A stretch of DNA of 18,803 nt from Flavobacteriaceae bacterium (GCA_002729755.1 PBYT01000019.1:1-18803); one strand, 5' to 3'; shown: positions 5,784 through 13,853, counted from the first letter of the stretch. The notes: a model not told the origin generated them from the sequence alone. Translations and numbers: made by a program.

Positions 5784-6092
5784 ATGAAAAAAATATATCT
5801 ATTCTTTTGTATGCTAGGGATAGCAGTTCCTTACTATCATTTATTTAATTATTTAACAGAGAACAATTGGTATTGGTCAACGAGTGAATTCTTTGAACTT
5901 ACATATGCAAATAGTGCAGTATCAATGATTCTAGGAGATTTAACAGTTTCAGTATTTGCATTTTTTGCCTTTTTGATATACAAGCTAAAAAATAGACCAC
6001 TAAGGTTGTTAAGATATATTGCGTGCTTATGTCTTGTAGGGTTTTGTCTCGCTTTACCGTTATATCTATATGATAATCATGATGCTAGTTAG
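5784..6092 (+). CDS. DUF2834-like small membrane protein
   Basis: A 102-residue protein with about three membrane helices (roughly 3-20, 45-68 and 75-95). The pattern AVPYYHLFNYL..., then FELTYANSAVSMILGDLTVSVFAFFAF, resembles the DUF2834 family, in which a PxxxF start and an 'AN...S...D...S' segment recur. Function is unknown. It is divergent from the methyltransferase across an 80-bp AT-rich gap and may have come in with it. The gap to the next gene (6093-6169) holds only an AT-rich palindrome that I would not interpret. Confidence 0.65.
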   Translation: MKKIYLFFCMLGIAVPYYHLFNYLTENNWYWSTSEFFELTYANSAVSMILGDLTVSVFAFFAFLIYKLKNRPLRLLRYIACLCLVGFCLALPLYLYDNHDAS

Positions 6093-6169
6093 ATAATTCT
6101 TTTGAGCTTATAATAATACATATTATTAAATTTTATTTTAACTAAATTTATCTTTATATAATATAATCT

Positions 6170-7396
6170 ATGGATTCAGGAAGCTGGTTTTTAATAATTT
6201 TAGGTCTTGTAATTTTTAATTTTTTATTTTCAACAGTATTAGAATATATAAATCATTTAAATTGGAAAGACTTAATTCCAAATGAGCTTAAAGATTTTTA
6301 TAAACCTAAAAAATATAAGAAAGCCAGAGAATATTCTATAAGAAGAAATAAAATATCTCTAATCTCTAGTCTCTTTGGCTTTGTTTTAATTATTGGTCTT
6401 CTTTGTTTTAATGGTTACGGGTATATTAATGACTTTTCTTTAAACTATAATTCAAGTTATATTCAGTCAGGAGTATTTTTTATAGTTCTTTATTTCATAT
6501 CCAGTATAATTTCTATTCCATTTTCTTATTATAATACTTTTGTAATAGAGGAGAAATTTGGTTTCAATAAAACAACAAAAAAGACTTTCTTTCTAGATAT
6601 AATGAAATCATTTATTATTACACTAATTATTGGTTCATTATTACTTTTTCCTTCTATCTATCTTTTTGAAACTTTAGAATCTGGTTTCTGGATATGGTTA
6701 TGGATTGGAGTTTCAGCTCTTATGATATTTATAAATATGTTCTATGCTGATTTGATAGTCCCAATATTCAATAAACTAACACCTTTAGATAATGGTGATT
6801 TAAGAAAAAAAATTGAGGGATATTCATCAAAAGTAGGATATCTACTAAAAAATATTTATGTAATTGATGGTTCTAAAAGATCTACTAAGGCAAATGCTTT
6901 TTTTAGTGGACTTGGACCTAAAAAAACTATAGCTTTATATGATACCCTAATAGAGAAACATACTGATGACGAATTAGTCGCAGTCTTAGCTCATGAAGTT
7001 GGTCATTATAAAAAGAAACATATTTTTTCGGGACTTTTATTGACAATAATACAATTAGGTATAACAGTATTTTTTCTTGAATTTTGTTTAAAACAACCGG
7101 AGATTTCATATGCTTTGGGTGGTAATGAAATGACATTCCATTTAGGGTTAATTGGTTTTAGTTTTATTTTTTCACCTATATCTCTTATTTCAGGAATTTT
7201 CATGAATTATTTAAGTAGGAAAAATGAATTTGAAGCAGATTCATATGCAAAAGAAACATTTAGCGGTGAACATCTTTCCCTTGCCTTAAAAAAATTATCT
7301 GTTGACAGTTTATCAAATATATATCCTCACCCAGCATATGTGTTTATTCATTATTCTCACCCTCCTCTAATTAAAAGACTTGAAGCTTTAAAATAG
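6170..7396 (+). CDS. M48 family metalloprotease, Ste24/CAAX protease 1-like
   Basis: A 408-residue integral membrane zinc protease. The N-terminal half has several membrane helices and the family segment SYYNTFVIEEKFGFNKTT (about 120-137). The zinc site HEVGH has ligands His275 and His279 with catalytic Glu276, and the third ligand is Glu355 in NEFEADSYA. The C-terminus HPAYVFIHYSHPPLIKRLEAL matches Ste24 homologues. In bacteria these act in membrane-protein quality control; CAAX prenyl substrates are not expected. Length matches the Ste24 family, longer than HtpX. The glycosylasparaginase gene follows after 6 bp, so they probably form an operon. Confidence 0.93.
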   Translation: MDSGSWFLIILGLVIFNFLFSTVLEYINHLNWKDLIPNELKDFYKPKKYKKAREYSIRRNKISLISSLFGFVLIIGLLCFNGYGYINDFSLNYNSSYIQSGVFFIVLYFISSIISIPFSYYNTFVIEEKFGFNKTTKKTFFLDIMKSFIITLIIGSLLLFPSIYLFETLESGFWIWLWIGVSALMIFINMFYADLIVPIFNKLTPLDNGDLRKKIEGYSSKVGYLLKNIYVIDGSKRSTKANAFFSGLGPKKTIALYDTLIEKHTDDELVAVLAHEVGHYKKKHIFSGLLLTIIQLGITVFFLEFCLKQPEISYALGGNEMTFHLGLIGFSFIFSPISLISGIFMNYLSRKNEFEADSYAKETFSGEHLSLALKKLSVDSLSNIYPHPAYVFIHYSHPPLIKRLEALK

Positions 7397-7402
7397 AATC
7401 TT

Positions 7403-8353
7403 ATGAATCGAAGAATTTTTGTTTTTGATATTTTCGGTTTAGGTGTTTTTTCTATTTTTAAAAATAAGATTAAGTTTATAAAAAATACTGAAATGGCTAG
7501 ATCTGTCTCAACATGGAAAACTTCAGATGCAAATCTCAAAGCAGGTCAATTATTAGATAAAGGTTCTAATTCTTTAGACGCTGCAGTTGAGGGTGTTGCA
7601 ATAGAAGAATTAAATCCAAAAAATACAACAGTTGGTCTTGGAGGTGCTCCTGATAGAACTGGAATTGTTACACTTGATGCATGTGTAATGAATCATCTAG
7701 GAGATTGTGGCTCTGTAGTGGCTGTTGAAAATATAGTTCATGTAGCTAGATTAGCTAAGGATGTAATGGAAAAGACACCTCATGTTATGCTTGCTGGTGA
7801 AGGTGCAGAAGAATTTGCATACACGCAGGGGTATAAATCTAGAGACTTATTAACTAAAGAATCTAAAAAGGAGTGGAAAGATTGGTTAAAGAATCAAGAA
7901 TATAAACCAATTATAAATATAGAAAATCATGATACTATTGGTATGCTTTGTCTAGATAAATACAATAATATATCAGGAGCTTGTACAAGCAGTGGCTTAG
8001 CATATAAAATGAGAGGAAGGGTAGGGGATTCACCGATAATTGGTTCAGGTTTATTTATAGATAATAAAGTAGGTGGAGCTGTTGCAACAGGCTTAGGGGA
8101 AGAAATAGTTAAAACTGTTGGATCTCATCTTGTTGTTGAATTAATGAGACAAGGAAAATCTCCTCAAGAGGCCTGTGAAATTGCTGTAAAGAGAATTGCA
8201 GATAATAATAAACAGGATAATAGATTCCAAGTTGCTTATCTAGCTATCAATAAGTCAGGTGAAGTCGGTTCATACAGTATTGAACCAGGATTTTCTTATA
8301 TGGACTATTTTAACAGGGAGAACAAAGAAATAATTTCAGCTTCTGCTTATTAA
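7403..8353 (+). CDS. N4-(beta-N-acetylglucosaminyl)-L-asparaginase (glycosylasparaginase)
   Basis: A 316-residue N-terminal-nucleophile hydrolase that cleaves the GlcNAc-Asn bond of glycoasparagines, like the Elizabethkingia meningoseptica enzyme. Landmarks: STWKTS near residue 36, SNSLDAAVEG, NTTVGLGGAPDRTGIVTLDAC, VMEKTPHVMLAGEGAEEFA, and the autoprocessing site NHDTIGML, where Thr178 would become the new N-terminal nucleophile. The beta chain contains GRVGDSPIIGSGLF and TGLGEEIVKT. The N-terminus MNRRIFVFDIFGLGVFSIF is hydrophobic after an Arg pair, suggesting export (perhaps a weak Tat or uncleaved signal), but no clear cleavage site is visible. Its TAA overlaps the convergent gene's TAA. 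Two further start choices downstream (Met near 31) would remove the leader. Confidence 0.92.
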   Translation: MNRRIFVFDIFGLGVFSIFKNKIKFIKNTEMARSVSTWKTSDANLKAGQLLDKGSNSLDAAVEGVAIEELNPKNTTVGLGGAPDRTGIVTLDACVMNHLGDCGSVVAVENIVHVARLAKDVMEKTPHVMLAGEGAEEFAYTQGYKSRDLLTKESKKEWKDWLKNQEYKPIINIENHDTIGMLCLDKYNNISGACTSSGLAYKMRGRVGDSPIIGSGLFIDNKVGGAVATGLGEEIVKTVGSHLVVELMRQGKSPQEACEIAVKRIADNNKQDNRFQVAYLAINKSGEVGSYSIEPGFSYMDYFNRENKEIISASAY

Positions 8354-9123
8354 GAAAAAATAGATTTCATTTTTTCCATTTCCTCCTCTGCAAGTGTTGG
8401 ATCAACAAGAATCCTTCCACTATATTCATCAGTTATTATTTTTTGTCTGGATGCAATATCCATTTGAACTTGAGGTGGAATAGTAAAATAGGAACCACCT
8501 GATGCATTTCTTTCTATAGGAACAATTGCAAGACCATTTCTTACATTAGATCTTATTTTCTTATAGGCTGCGATTAGATTATCCTCAATTTTCTTTTCAA
8601 ATTTTTTAGATTTTTCAATAAGATTTTTTTCTTCTTTATCAGTTTCTTTAAGAATATCTACTAATTCACTTCTCTTACTTTTTAGATGAGTTGACCTTAC
8701 AGTAATTTTTTCTTTTAATTCTTTAATTACTGTATCTTTTTCCTCTAGTTTAGTTTTATACTCATTTATTTTCTTTTCAGAAAGTTTAATTTCTAATTCC
8801 TGAAACTCTTGTTCCTTAACTATAGCATTATACTCACGATTATTTCTAACTTTTTTTAAATCACTAGCATATTTTTTGTGAGATTCTTTAGCTGTTGCAA
8901 TAGAGTTTTCTTCAAATTTTATCCCTTCTTTACTCTCTTTGATTTCTTCTTGATGACCTTCAAGCCTTTTATTTAATCCAGTAATTTCGTTTTCTAAATC
9001 CTCAACTTCAAGCGGGAGTTCACCGCGGATACTTCTTATTTGATCTATTCTAGAATCAATAAGTTGAAGATCAAAAAGTGCTCTTAATTTTTCTTCTACC
9101 GATATTTCAGTTTTTTTTGCCAT
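8350..9123 (-). CDS. Coiled-coil 'zinc ribbon' family protein lacking all zinc cysteines
   Basis: A 257-residue protein dominated by long Lys/Glu-rich coiled coils (about 40-195), the architecture of the bacterial CT398-like zinc-ribbon family that usually sits next to Nif3 in Bacteroidota. The C-terminal domain is recognisable: NGLAIVPIERN, IPPQ and GRILVDP. The two knuckles normally read CGGC and CExCGRIL; here they are SGGS (Ser208, Ser211) and DEYSGRIL (Asp232, Ser235). The codons are TCA, TCC, GAT and AGT, so this is not a misread. No zinc can be held at that site. The frame is intact, suggesting the coiled coil and fold are still under selection. The ATG lies one base after the Nif3 stop. 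Confidence 0.85.
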   Translation of the reverse strand: MAKKTEISVEEKLRALFDLQLIDSRIDQIRSIRGELPLEVEDLENEITGLNKRLEGHQEEIKESKEGIKFEENSIATAKESHKKYASDLKKVRNNREYNAIVKEQEFQELEIKLSEKKINEYKTKLEEKDTVIKELKEKITVRSTHLKSKRSELVDILKETDKEEKNLIEKSKKFEKKIEDNLIAAYKKIRSNVRNGLAIVPIERNASGGSYFTIPPQVQMDIASRQKIITDEYSGRILVDPTLAEEEMEKMKSIFS

Positions 9124-9124
9124 T

Positions 9125-9919
9125 TTAATAATAATTTACAGGGTTAACATTTTTTTCTGATAAAAGGATGGTAAAATTAGGTAATTTTTTCTTAAGATAT
9201 TCCTGAATAATCAATTTTATATGTTTTTCACTTTCAAAGTGTCCAATATCAAGAAGTAGGATCTTATTAGTTCCCATAAAAAAATTATGATACTTTAAAT
9301 CAGATGTTATTAATGCATCAACATTGTTATTTAAACATTCATCTATTGCAAAACTACCTGATCCTGCTACAATAGCAATTTTAGATATCTTTTTACCTGT
9401 CATTCTAGAATGACGGATTAAACTATTTTTGATGCTGTTCTTTACTAATTTTAGAAACTTATCTTCTGAAAGCTCAGAGCTTAAATAACCAATTGTGCCC
9501 ATTCCAATTTTTAAATTATTAATCTTTTTTTCTTTTGGTATTAAAATAGATGTTTTATTAAGACCAAGTATTTTTGCTAAACTATAACTAATCCCATTTT
9601 CATGGTTATCCATTGAAGTATGGATCGCATAAATACATATTTTATTTTCTATAGCTTTAATTACTGCTTTTTGAACATAATCTTCTTGTTCATTTATTTT
9701 CTTAATCCCTTCAAAAATAATAGGGTGGTAACTGATAATTAGATTGCAATTTTTTTCTATAGCTTCTTCTATAACATCTACTGTTGAATCAAGTGTAACT
9801 AAAATACTTTGTAGTTCTTGAGAAGAATTACCAATAATTAATCCAACATTATCAAAATCTTCAGAAATTGCCTTAGGCATCCAGCTTTCTAAGATATTTA
9901 GTACTTTATTAATTTTCAT
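9125..9919 (-). CDS. Nif3-like dinuclear metal centre protein (NIF3/DUF34, YbgI type)
   Basis: A 264-residue protein from the ATG at 9919; a TTG two codons upstream is less likely. Family landmarks: DFDNVGLIIG (21-30), LVTLDSTVDVIEEAI, NLIISYHPIIFEGIKKI (59-75), IHTSMDN with ligand Asp104, IAIVAGSGSF, ALITSDLKYH, and DIGHFESE with His227 and Glu231. The usual HHP metal motif is YHP: Tyr64 replaces the first histidine (codon TAC), so one of the five ligands of the dinuclear site is changed. It lacks the ~100-residue YqfO-type insert common in Bacteroidota homologues. NIF3/DUF34 function is unsettled, with proposed metal handling or GTP cyclohydrolase I-related roles. It is cotranscribed with the coiled-coil protein. 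Confidence 0.88.
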   Translation of the reverse strand: MKINKVLNILESWMPKAISEDFDNVGLIIGNSSQELQSILVTLDSTVDVIEEAIEKNCNLIISYHPIIFEGIKKINEQEDYVQKAVIKAIENKICIYAIHTSMDNHENGISYSLAKILGLNKTSILIPKEKKINNLKIGMGTIGYLSSELSEDKFLKLVKNSIKNSLIRHSRMTGKKISKIAIVAGSGSFAIDECLNNNVDALITSDLKYHNFFMGTNKILLLDIGHFESEKHIKLIIQEYLKKKLPNFTILLSEKNVNPVNYY

Positions 9920-9937
9920 TACCAATATAATTCATTG

Positions 9938-9945
9938 CAAATATA
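9938..9945 (-). promoter_or_regulatory. -7 box (TATATTTG) for Nif3
   Basis: A TAnnTTTG match on the minus strand, 18 bp upstream of the ATG at 9919. This supports that start. No -33 element lies at 19 bp. Confidence 0.4.
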
Positions 9946-9959
9946 ATATTATCTTTCAG

Positions 9960-10988
9960 GTGGTGAAAAAGCTGAAAATTTTACTTTATCCTATATCCCT
10001 GATATATGGTTTTATAGTAGGTATAAGAAATATACTTTTTGATATTGGTATTTTTGATTCAAAAGTCTATAAGATTCCCACAATTGGTTTAGGAAACCTA
10101 TCTGTTGGTGGAACTGGTAAATCAATTTTAGTAGATTATTTAATAAACTTATTTAAATCAAATTATAATATTACAACATTAAGTAGAGGCTATAATAGAG
10201 ACACAAAAGGATTTGTTCATGCAAATAGTAAATCAACTGCTTATGAAATAGGCGATGAACCTTTTCAATTCTACTCTAAACATCCTGAGATTAATGTGGT
10301 AGTTTGTGAAGATCGAAGAAAGGGAATGAATATAATTTTAAAGAATCTGCCTCAGACTGATATATGTATATGGGATGATATATATCAACATAGATTTGTG
10401 AAACCTGGACTTATGATTTTAACTACAACTTTTGATGAACCCTATATTAAAGACAAGATTTTACCAGTAGGAAAACTCAGAGAATCAATATCTTCATCTA
10501 AACGAGCAGATATAATACTTATAAATAAATGTCCTGAGAATATTTCTAATCTACAGAGAGAAAAGTTTACTAATTCTATAAATCTTGTTGAACATCAGAA
10601 AGTTTATTTCAGCTCATTGACATATAGTGAAAAAATAAAATCTAAATCAACTTTTATTAATGTGAAAGAATTAGAAAAAAATGACTTTATCTTAGTTACT
10701 GGGATTGCAGATTCTTCATATTTAGTTAAATTCCTTAAGGATAGAAATCTTAGTTTTACCCACTTAAAATATAAAGATCATTATAATTACAGTATATCTT
10801 CAATAGATAAAATAAAAAGAATTTCTCAAGGAAAGCATATCCTAACTACAGAAAAGGATTTTGGTAAATTAAAATTAAAAATAGATTCAGATAACTTGTT
10901 TTATATTGAGGTAAGTGTAAAATTTCTTAATGATAGTAATGAGTTAGACTTCGATCAGTTAATAAAAAAATATGTAGAGGAAAATTAA
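9960..10988 (+). CDS. lpxK: Tetraacyldisaccharide 4'-kinase (LpxK)
   Basis: A 342-residue inner-membrane kinase that phosphorylates the 4' position of lipid A disaccharide, the sixth step of the Raetz pathway. An N-terminal amphipathic/membrane helix (about 5-27) precedes the P-loop GNLSVGGTGKS (45-55). Then come LSRGYNRDTKGF (74-85), IGDEPFQF (97-104), ICEDRRKG-like VVCEDRRKG (114-122) and WDDIYQHR (138-145), equivalent to the usual DDxxQHR. Late motifs are VTGIADSSYLVKFL and LTTEKDFGKLK. Starts with GTG (GTG at 9963 is equally possible). The length is typical. It points away from Nif3, and its TAA shares TTAA with the lipA stop. Confidence 0.95.
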   Translation: MVKKLKILLYPISLIYGFIVGIRNILFDIGIFDSKVYKIPTIGLGNLSVGGTGKSILVDYLINLFKSNYNITTLSRGYNRDTKGFVHANSKSTAYEIGDEPFQFYSKHPEINVVVCEDRRKGMNIILKNLPQTDICIWDDIYQHRFVKPGLMILTTTFDEPYIKDKILPVGKLRESISSSKRADIILINKCPENISNLQREKFTNSINLVEHQKVYFSSLTYSEKIKSKSTFINVKELEKNDFILVTGIADSSYLVKFLKDRNLSFTHLKYKDHYNYSISSIDKIKRISQGKHILTTEKDFGKLKLKIDSDNLFYIEVSVKFLNDSNELDFDQLIKKYVEEN

Positions 10989-11905
10989 GCTATATGCTTA
11001 TGGGCTTTATAAGATGAACGAACCAGGGGTCCGCTTTCAACATGTCTAAATCCAAGATTTTTTCCGATTATTTCATATTCTTTAAATTGTTCTGGAGAAA
11101 TAAATTCTTTTACTTCTAAATGATTCTTCGTTGGTTGCAGATATTGCCCTAATGTTACAATATCTACATTAACATTTCTAAGATCAGTAAGCGTCTCAAT
11201 TATCTCATTTTTAGTTTCTCCTAAACCAAGCATAATTCCAGATTTAGTTCTATTAACACCATTGTTTTTTAAATAGTCTAGAACTTCAAGGCTTCTATCA
11301 TATTTTGCCTGAATCCTTACCTCTCTTGTTAACCTTCTAACAGTTTCAAGATTATGCGAAACCACTTCTGGAGATACATTAATTATTCTATTAATAGATT
11401 CTTTGTCTCCTTGAAAATCAGGAATTAAAGTTTCTAAGGTAGTTTTAGGATTAATTTCTCTTATAGCATTAACTGTCTTTGCCCAAATAACAGATCCGCC
11501 ATCTTTTAAATCATCCCTATCTACAGACGTAATTACAGCATGTTTTACACCCATTATATTAATTGATTTTGCAACTTTATATGGCTCAGATTCATCAGCT
11601 TGAAGTGGTCTCCCAGTTTGAACTGAGCAAAATCCACATGATCTAGTACATATATTTCCTAATATCATAAATGTAGCAGTCCCTTCACTCCAACATTCTC
11701 CCATATTAGGACAATTACCAGATACACATATTGTATGGAGTTGATGTTTTTCTACAGTAGATCTTAATTTAAGATATTTCTTACCTATAGGAAGCTTAAC
11801 CCTTATCCATTTTGGTTTTTTAGATCTTTCTACTTTTTGAAAATCCTGTTTAGGAAGTTTAAGTTTTACCCAACCAGGGTTGTTTTCCGTCTTTACCTCT
11901 TGCAT
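10985..11905 (-). CDS. lipA: Lipoyl synthase
   Basis: A 306-residue radical SAM enzyme that inserts two sulfurs into protein-bound octanoate. The auxiliary-cluster cysteines are Cys60, Cys65 and Cys71 in CVSGNCPNMGEC. The radical SAM cluster is Cys86, Cys90 and Cys93 in CTRSCGFC. SVDRDDLKDGG and the C-terminal GPLVRSSYKA, whose serine ligates the auxiliary cluster, are also present. The N-terminus is about 20 residues longer than usual and repeats a 'WxxxKLP' element (GWVKLKLP, then KWIRVKLP). The ATG at 11905 is chosen over a TTG at 11914 because the latter lies inside the -7 box. No lipB is in the window. Confidence 0.97.
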   Translation of the reverse strand: MQEVKTENNPGWVKLKLPKQDFQKVERSKKPKWIRVKLPIGKKYLKLRSTVEKHQLHTICVSGNCPNMGECWSEGTATFMILGNICTRSCGFCSVQTGRPLQADESEPYKVAKSINIMGVKHAVITSVDRDDLKDGGSVIWAKTVNAIREINPKTTLETLIPDFQGDKESINRIINVSPEVVSHNLETVRRLTREVRIQAKYDRSLEVLDYLKNNGVNRTKSGIMLGLGETKNEIIETLTDLRNVNVDIVTLGQYLQPTKNHLEVKEFISPEQFKEYEIIGKNLGFRHVESGPLVRSSYKAHKHIA

Positions 11906-11911
11906 AAGAAG

Positions 11912-11943
11912 CAAAGATACAAACTAAATAAACCTACTCAAAA
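11912..11943 (-). promoter_or_regulatory. Full Bacteroidota promoter for lipA (TTTTG-N19-TATCTTTG)
   Basis: The -7 box TATCTTTG (11919 to 11912) and a -33 TTTTG (11943 to 11939) are separated by exactly 19 bp, as in the Bacteroidetes consensus. The -33 element overlaps the last codons of the Nramp gene. The -7 box ends 6 bp from the lipA ATG, so the leader would be very short. Confidence 0.65.
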
Positions 11944-13135
11944 CATAGCCAACTGCAAAAAGACTCAAGAATATAATTCCTATAATACTAAGAAGACTAA
12001 GTCTTTTAGAAGGTTTATGAATATCTGGCATATTTTCACTTGTTACCAATCTATAATTTAAGATAGCATAGAAAGGAGCAGTAATAAAGGAAAGTATAGT
12101 TGCTATTTCGACTAAAAGCCCCATTTCTGAAAGTAAAAAATAAAATATTAACATTGTACCAACAGCTAATATTGTTATCCAATGGAAATAATAATCTTTA
12201 TCTTTTGATTTCCCTAATAGCTGAAGTGCTCTAGACATACTCCTTGGAGAAGCATCTAGAGTTGTAATGGTTGTGCTTAACATGGTTGTAAATGCACAAA
12301 TGGATATGATTAAGTAAAATGAACCACCTAAATTTGAAGTATATAATTCTATCAATTGACCTGCAAATACATCACCTTTACTTGAGAAAGATAGTCCAGA
12401 ATTATACATCACAAGAGCACCAAGACTAACAAAACAAATTCCTAAGAAAACTGTAGTAATATAGCCTACATTAAAATCAAAAAAACTCTCTTTTTTAGTC
12501 AGCTTATACTCTTTGTTTTTTTCTATAGTCCATATTGAATGCCAAACAGAAATATCAAGTGGCCCAGGCATCCATCCCATAAATGCTATTAAAAAAACTA
12601 ATCCTTCGCCAACTGGAAAAATTTGGTTATAGTTGGGTAATTCATCTATATTAATTGATGCTACCACAGTTGATGATATAGTGCTTATTGCTAGAACAAT
12701 TAAAATAACTTTGATGAATCTATCAAGAAGTTTATACTTCCCAATTAATAAAATTATATAACAAAAAACTGTAATTACGAGACTCCATAAAACCATATTA
12801 TCTGAAAATCCAAAAAGACTTGAAGCTAATCCAGCAGTAACAATTGTAACTGCTGTTTGAATCGTAAACATTGTTGCTAGGTTTAGAATGAAATATGCTA
12901 ATAGATATATCTTTCCAATTTTATAATATCCATCTAACAAACTTTCTCCTGTTGCAATAGCATATCTTGGCCCATATTGAAAAAATGGATATTTTAATAT
13001 ATTAACAAGGATTAATGCCCATATTAGACCCCATCCAAATTCAGCACCTGCTCTAGTTGATTGGACAAGATGAGAGACTCCAATTGCAGCCCCAGCAAAA
13101 AGTAGACCAGGTCCAAGCTTAGAAATAATATTCAT
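11924..13135 (-). CDS. Nramp family divalent-metal transporter, atypical motif
   Basis: A 403-residue polytopic membrane protein with about 11 helices. The opening ISKLGPGLLFAGAAIGVSHLVQSTRAG (4-30) aligns with Nramp TM1 (GPG...DPGN...), but the DPGN metal motif is replaced by a GVSH-type sequence. In TM6 the usual MPH is GWMPGPLDIS. Other segments are Nramp-like: KYPFFQYGPRYAIATGESLLDGY, FTIQTAVTIVTAGL and TTITTLDASPRSMSRAL. Bacteroidota commonly carry this variant; its substrate cannot be assumed to be Mn/Fe. The ATG at 13135 is chosen. A longer frame to 13201 would run across the small membrane protein gene that ends 1 bp before. Probably cotranscribed with it. Confidence 0.87.
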   Translation of the reverse strand: MNIISKLGPGLLFAGAAIGVSHLVQSTRAGAEFGWGLIWALILVNILKYPFFQYGPRYAIATGESLLDGYYKIGKIYLLAYFILNLATMFTIQTAVTIVTAGLASSLFGFSDNMVLWSLVITVFCYIILLIGKYKLLDRFIKVILIVLAISTISSTVVASINIDELPNYNQIFPVGEGLVFLIAFMGWMPGPLDISVWHSIWTIEKNKEYKLTKKESFFDFNVGYITTVFLGICFVSLGALVMYNSGLSFSSKGDVFAGQLIELYTSNLGGSFYLIISICAFTTMLSTTITTLDASPRSMSRALQLLGKSKDKDYYFHWITILAVGTMLIFYFLLSEMGLLVEIATILSFITAPFYAILNYRLVTSENMPDIHKPSKRLSLLSIIGIIFLSLFAVGYVLSRFI

Positions 13136-13136
13136 T

Positions 13137-13334
13137 CTATTCAGCTTCATTTGCACATTCAGAATTGGTAGGTATTTTTCCACAAACTCCACATGGCTCA
13201 TTTGAGTTATTTAAAAAAGGACTTTGGCTTGCACAAGTTCCAGAGAATTCACCATCCTTTTTAAAGATTATCTTAATAGCAATACCAAAAAAAGCTAATC
13301 CTATTAGAGCAATGGATAATAGAAATATTTCCAT
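13137..13334 (-). CDS. Small membrane protein with four cysteines
   Basis: A 65-residue protein with one hydrophobic N-terminal helix (about 4-22), a basic turn KIIFKKDGEF, then SGTCASQSPFLN (Cys34), EPCGVCGK (Cys48, Cys51) and Cys60. The FSGTCAS...CGVCG pattern recurs in short Bacteroidota proteins annotated only as membrane or secreted. The C/CxxC/C set outside or near the membrane could bind a metal or be redox-active. It ends 1 bp before the Nramp start, so a partner role in metal uptake is plausible but only inferred. Confidence 0.75.
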   Translation of the reverse strand: MEIFLLSIALIGLAFFGIAIKIIFKKDGEFSGTCASQSPFLNNSNEPCGVCGKIPTNSECANEAE

Positions 13335-13338
13335 AAGA

Positions 13339-13346
13339 CAAAGCTA
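13339..13346 (-). promoter_or_regulatory. -7-like box (TAGCTTTG) before the small Cys protein / Nramp unit
   Basis: A TAnnTTTG match on the minus strand, 4 bp upstream of the ATG at 13334, with no -33 partner at 19 bp. If used, the message would be nearly leaderless. Confidence 0.35.
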
Positions 13347-13369
13347 TAGAAAAAATTGTAATTTTAATT

Positions 13370-13853
13370 GTGTTTAAAAAATATATAAGACTAAACATAT
13401 TGATAGTAAAGTATTTAATTAGTTTATTTATTTTACTACTATTAGCTTCTTGTAATTATTTTGACTATTCAGTTCCTGATAAAGAAATAATAAAATCTTC
13501 TTCATGGAGTTCTAATGATCAACCACCCTCATATCCAGAGTGTGAGAGCCTTGAATTAACTGAACAAAACAAATGTTTCATTGAATCAATTGAAAAAAAA
13601 AATAACAACATATTTTAATGATAGGAAAATTAATTTAGAAATTAGTGAATATGTAGTTAAGGTCAGTATTGATACTTTAGGGAATTTCTCAGTAGTAAAT
13701 ATCTCATCAGAAGGTTCACCTTCAAATGAAACTAAAAAACACATTAATGAAGCTTTTAAAAGTCTACCGAAAGCATTACCTGCAGTTAAGACAAATGTTG
13801 GTGAATATGTTGATGTAGTATTTGATCTGCCAATTAAATTAGTAGTAAAATGA
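13370..13853 (+). CDS. TonB-C-like lipoprotein, split by a frameshift at an A10 run
   Basis: Two frames (13370-13618 and 13581-13853) together make one protein of about 160 residues. The first gives a signal ending in a lipobox, LLLASCNYF, and the polar segment YPECESLELTEQNKCFIESIEKK, with a Cys pair. The second continues with ITTYFNDRKINLEISEYVVKV, then VSIDTLGNFSVVNIS...SLPKALPAVKTNVGEYVDVVFDLPIKL, which follows the TonB C-terminal domain pattern ('VDxxG...lPa...G..v.v...lPi'). Removing one A from the ten-A run at 13593-13602 joins them cleanly. The C-terminal frame shows no decay, so this could be recent mutation, a sequencing error, phase variation or transcriptional slippage. Starts with GTG. 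It overlaps ruvC by ATGA. Confidence 0.7.
13593..13602 (+). other. A10 homopolymer, frameshift point
   Basis: Ten consecutive A. With nine A the upstream reading frame continues into the downstream one (GAA AAA AAA ATA ACA); with ten it meets a TAA at 13616. Runs of this length are prone to replication and RNA polymerase slippage. Confidence 0.8.

Noticed and set aside
6111..6128. TAATAAT-ACAT-ATTATTA palindrome upstream of the M48 gene
   Set aside because: A/T-only arms of this size are expected by chance at this base composition, and it lacks the TGA core of the FNR-like sites.
11837..12061. 74-codon plus-strand frame across the lipA/Nramp junction
   Set aside because: It is antisense to the start of lipA, its promoter and the Nramp C-terminus, with a composition typical of shadow frames.
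13136..13201. 66-bp N-terminal extension of the Nramp gene
   Set aside because: It overlaps the coding region of the 65-residue Cys protein in another frame, and Nramp homology begins at MNIISKLGPG.
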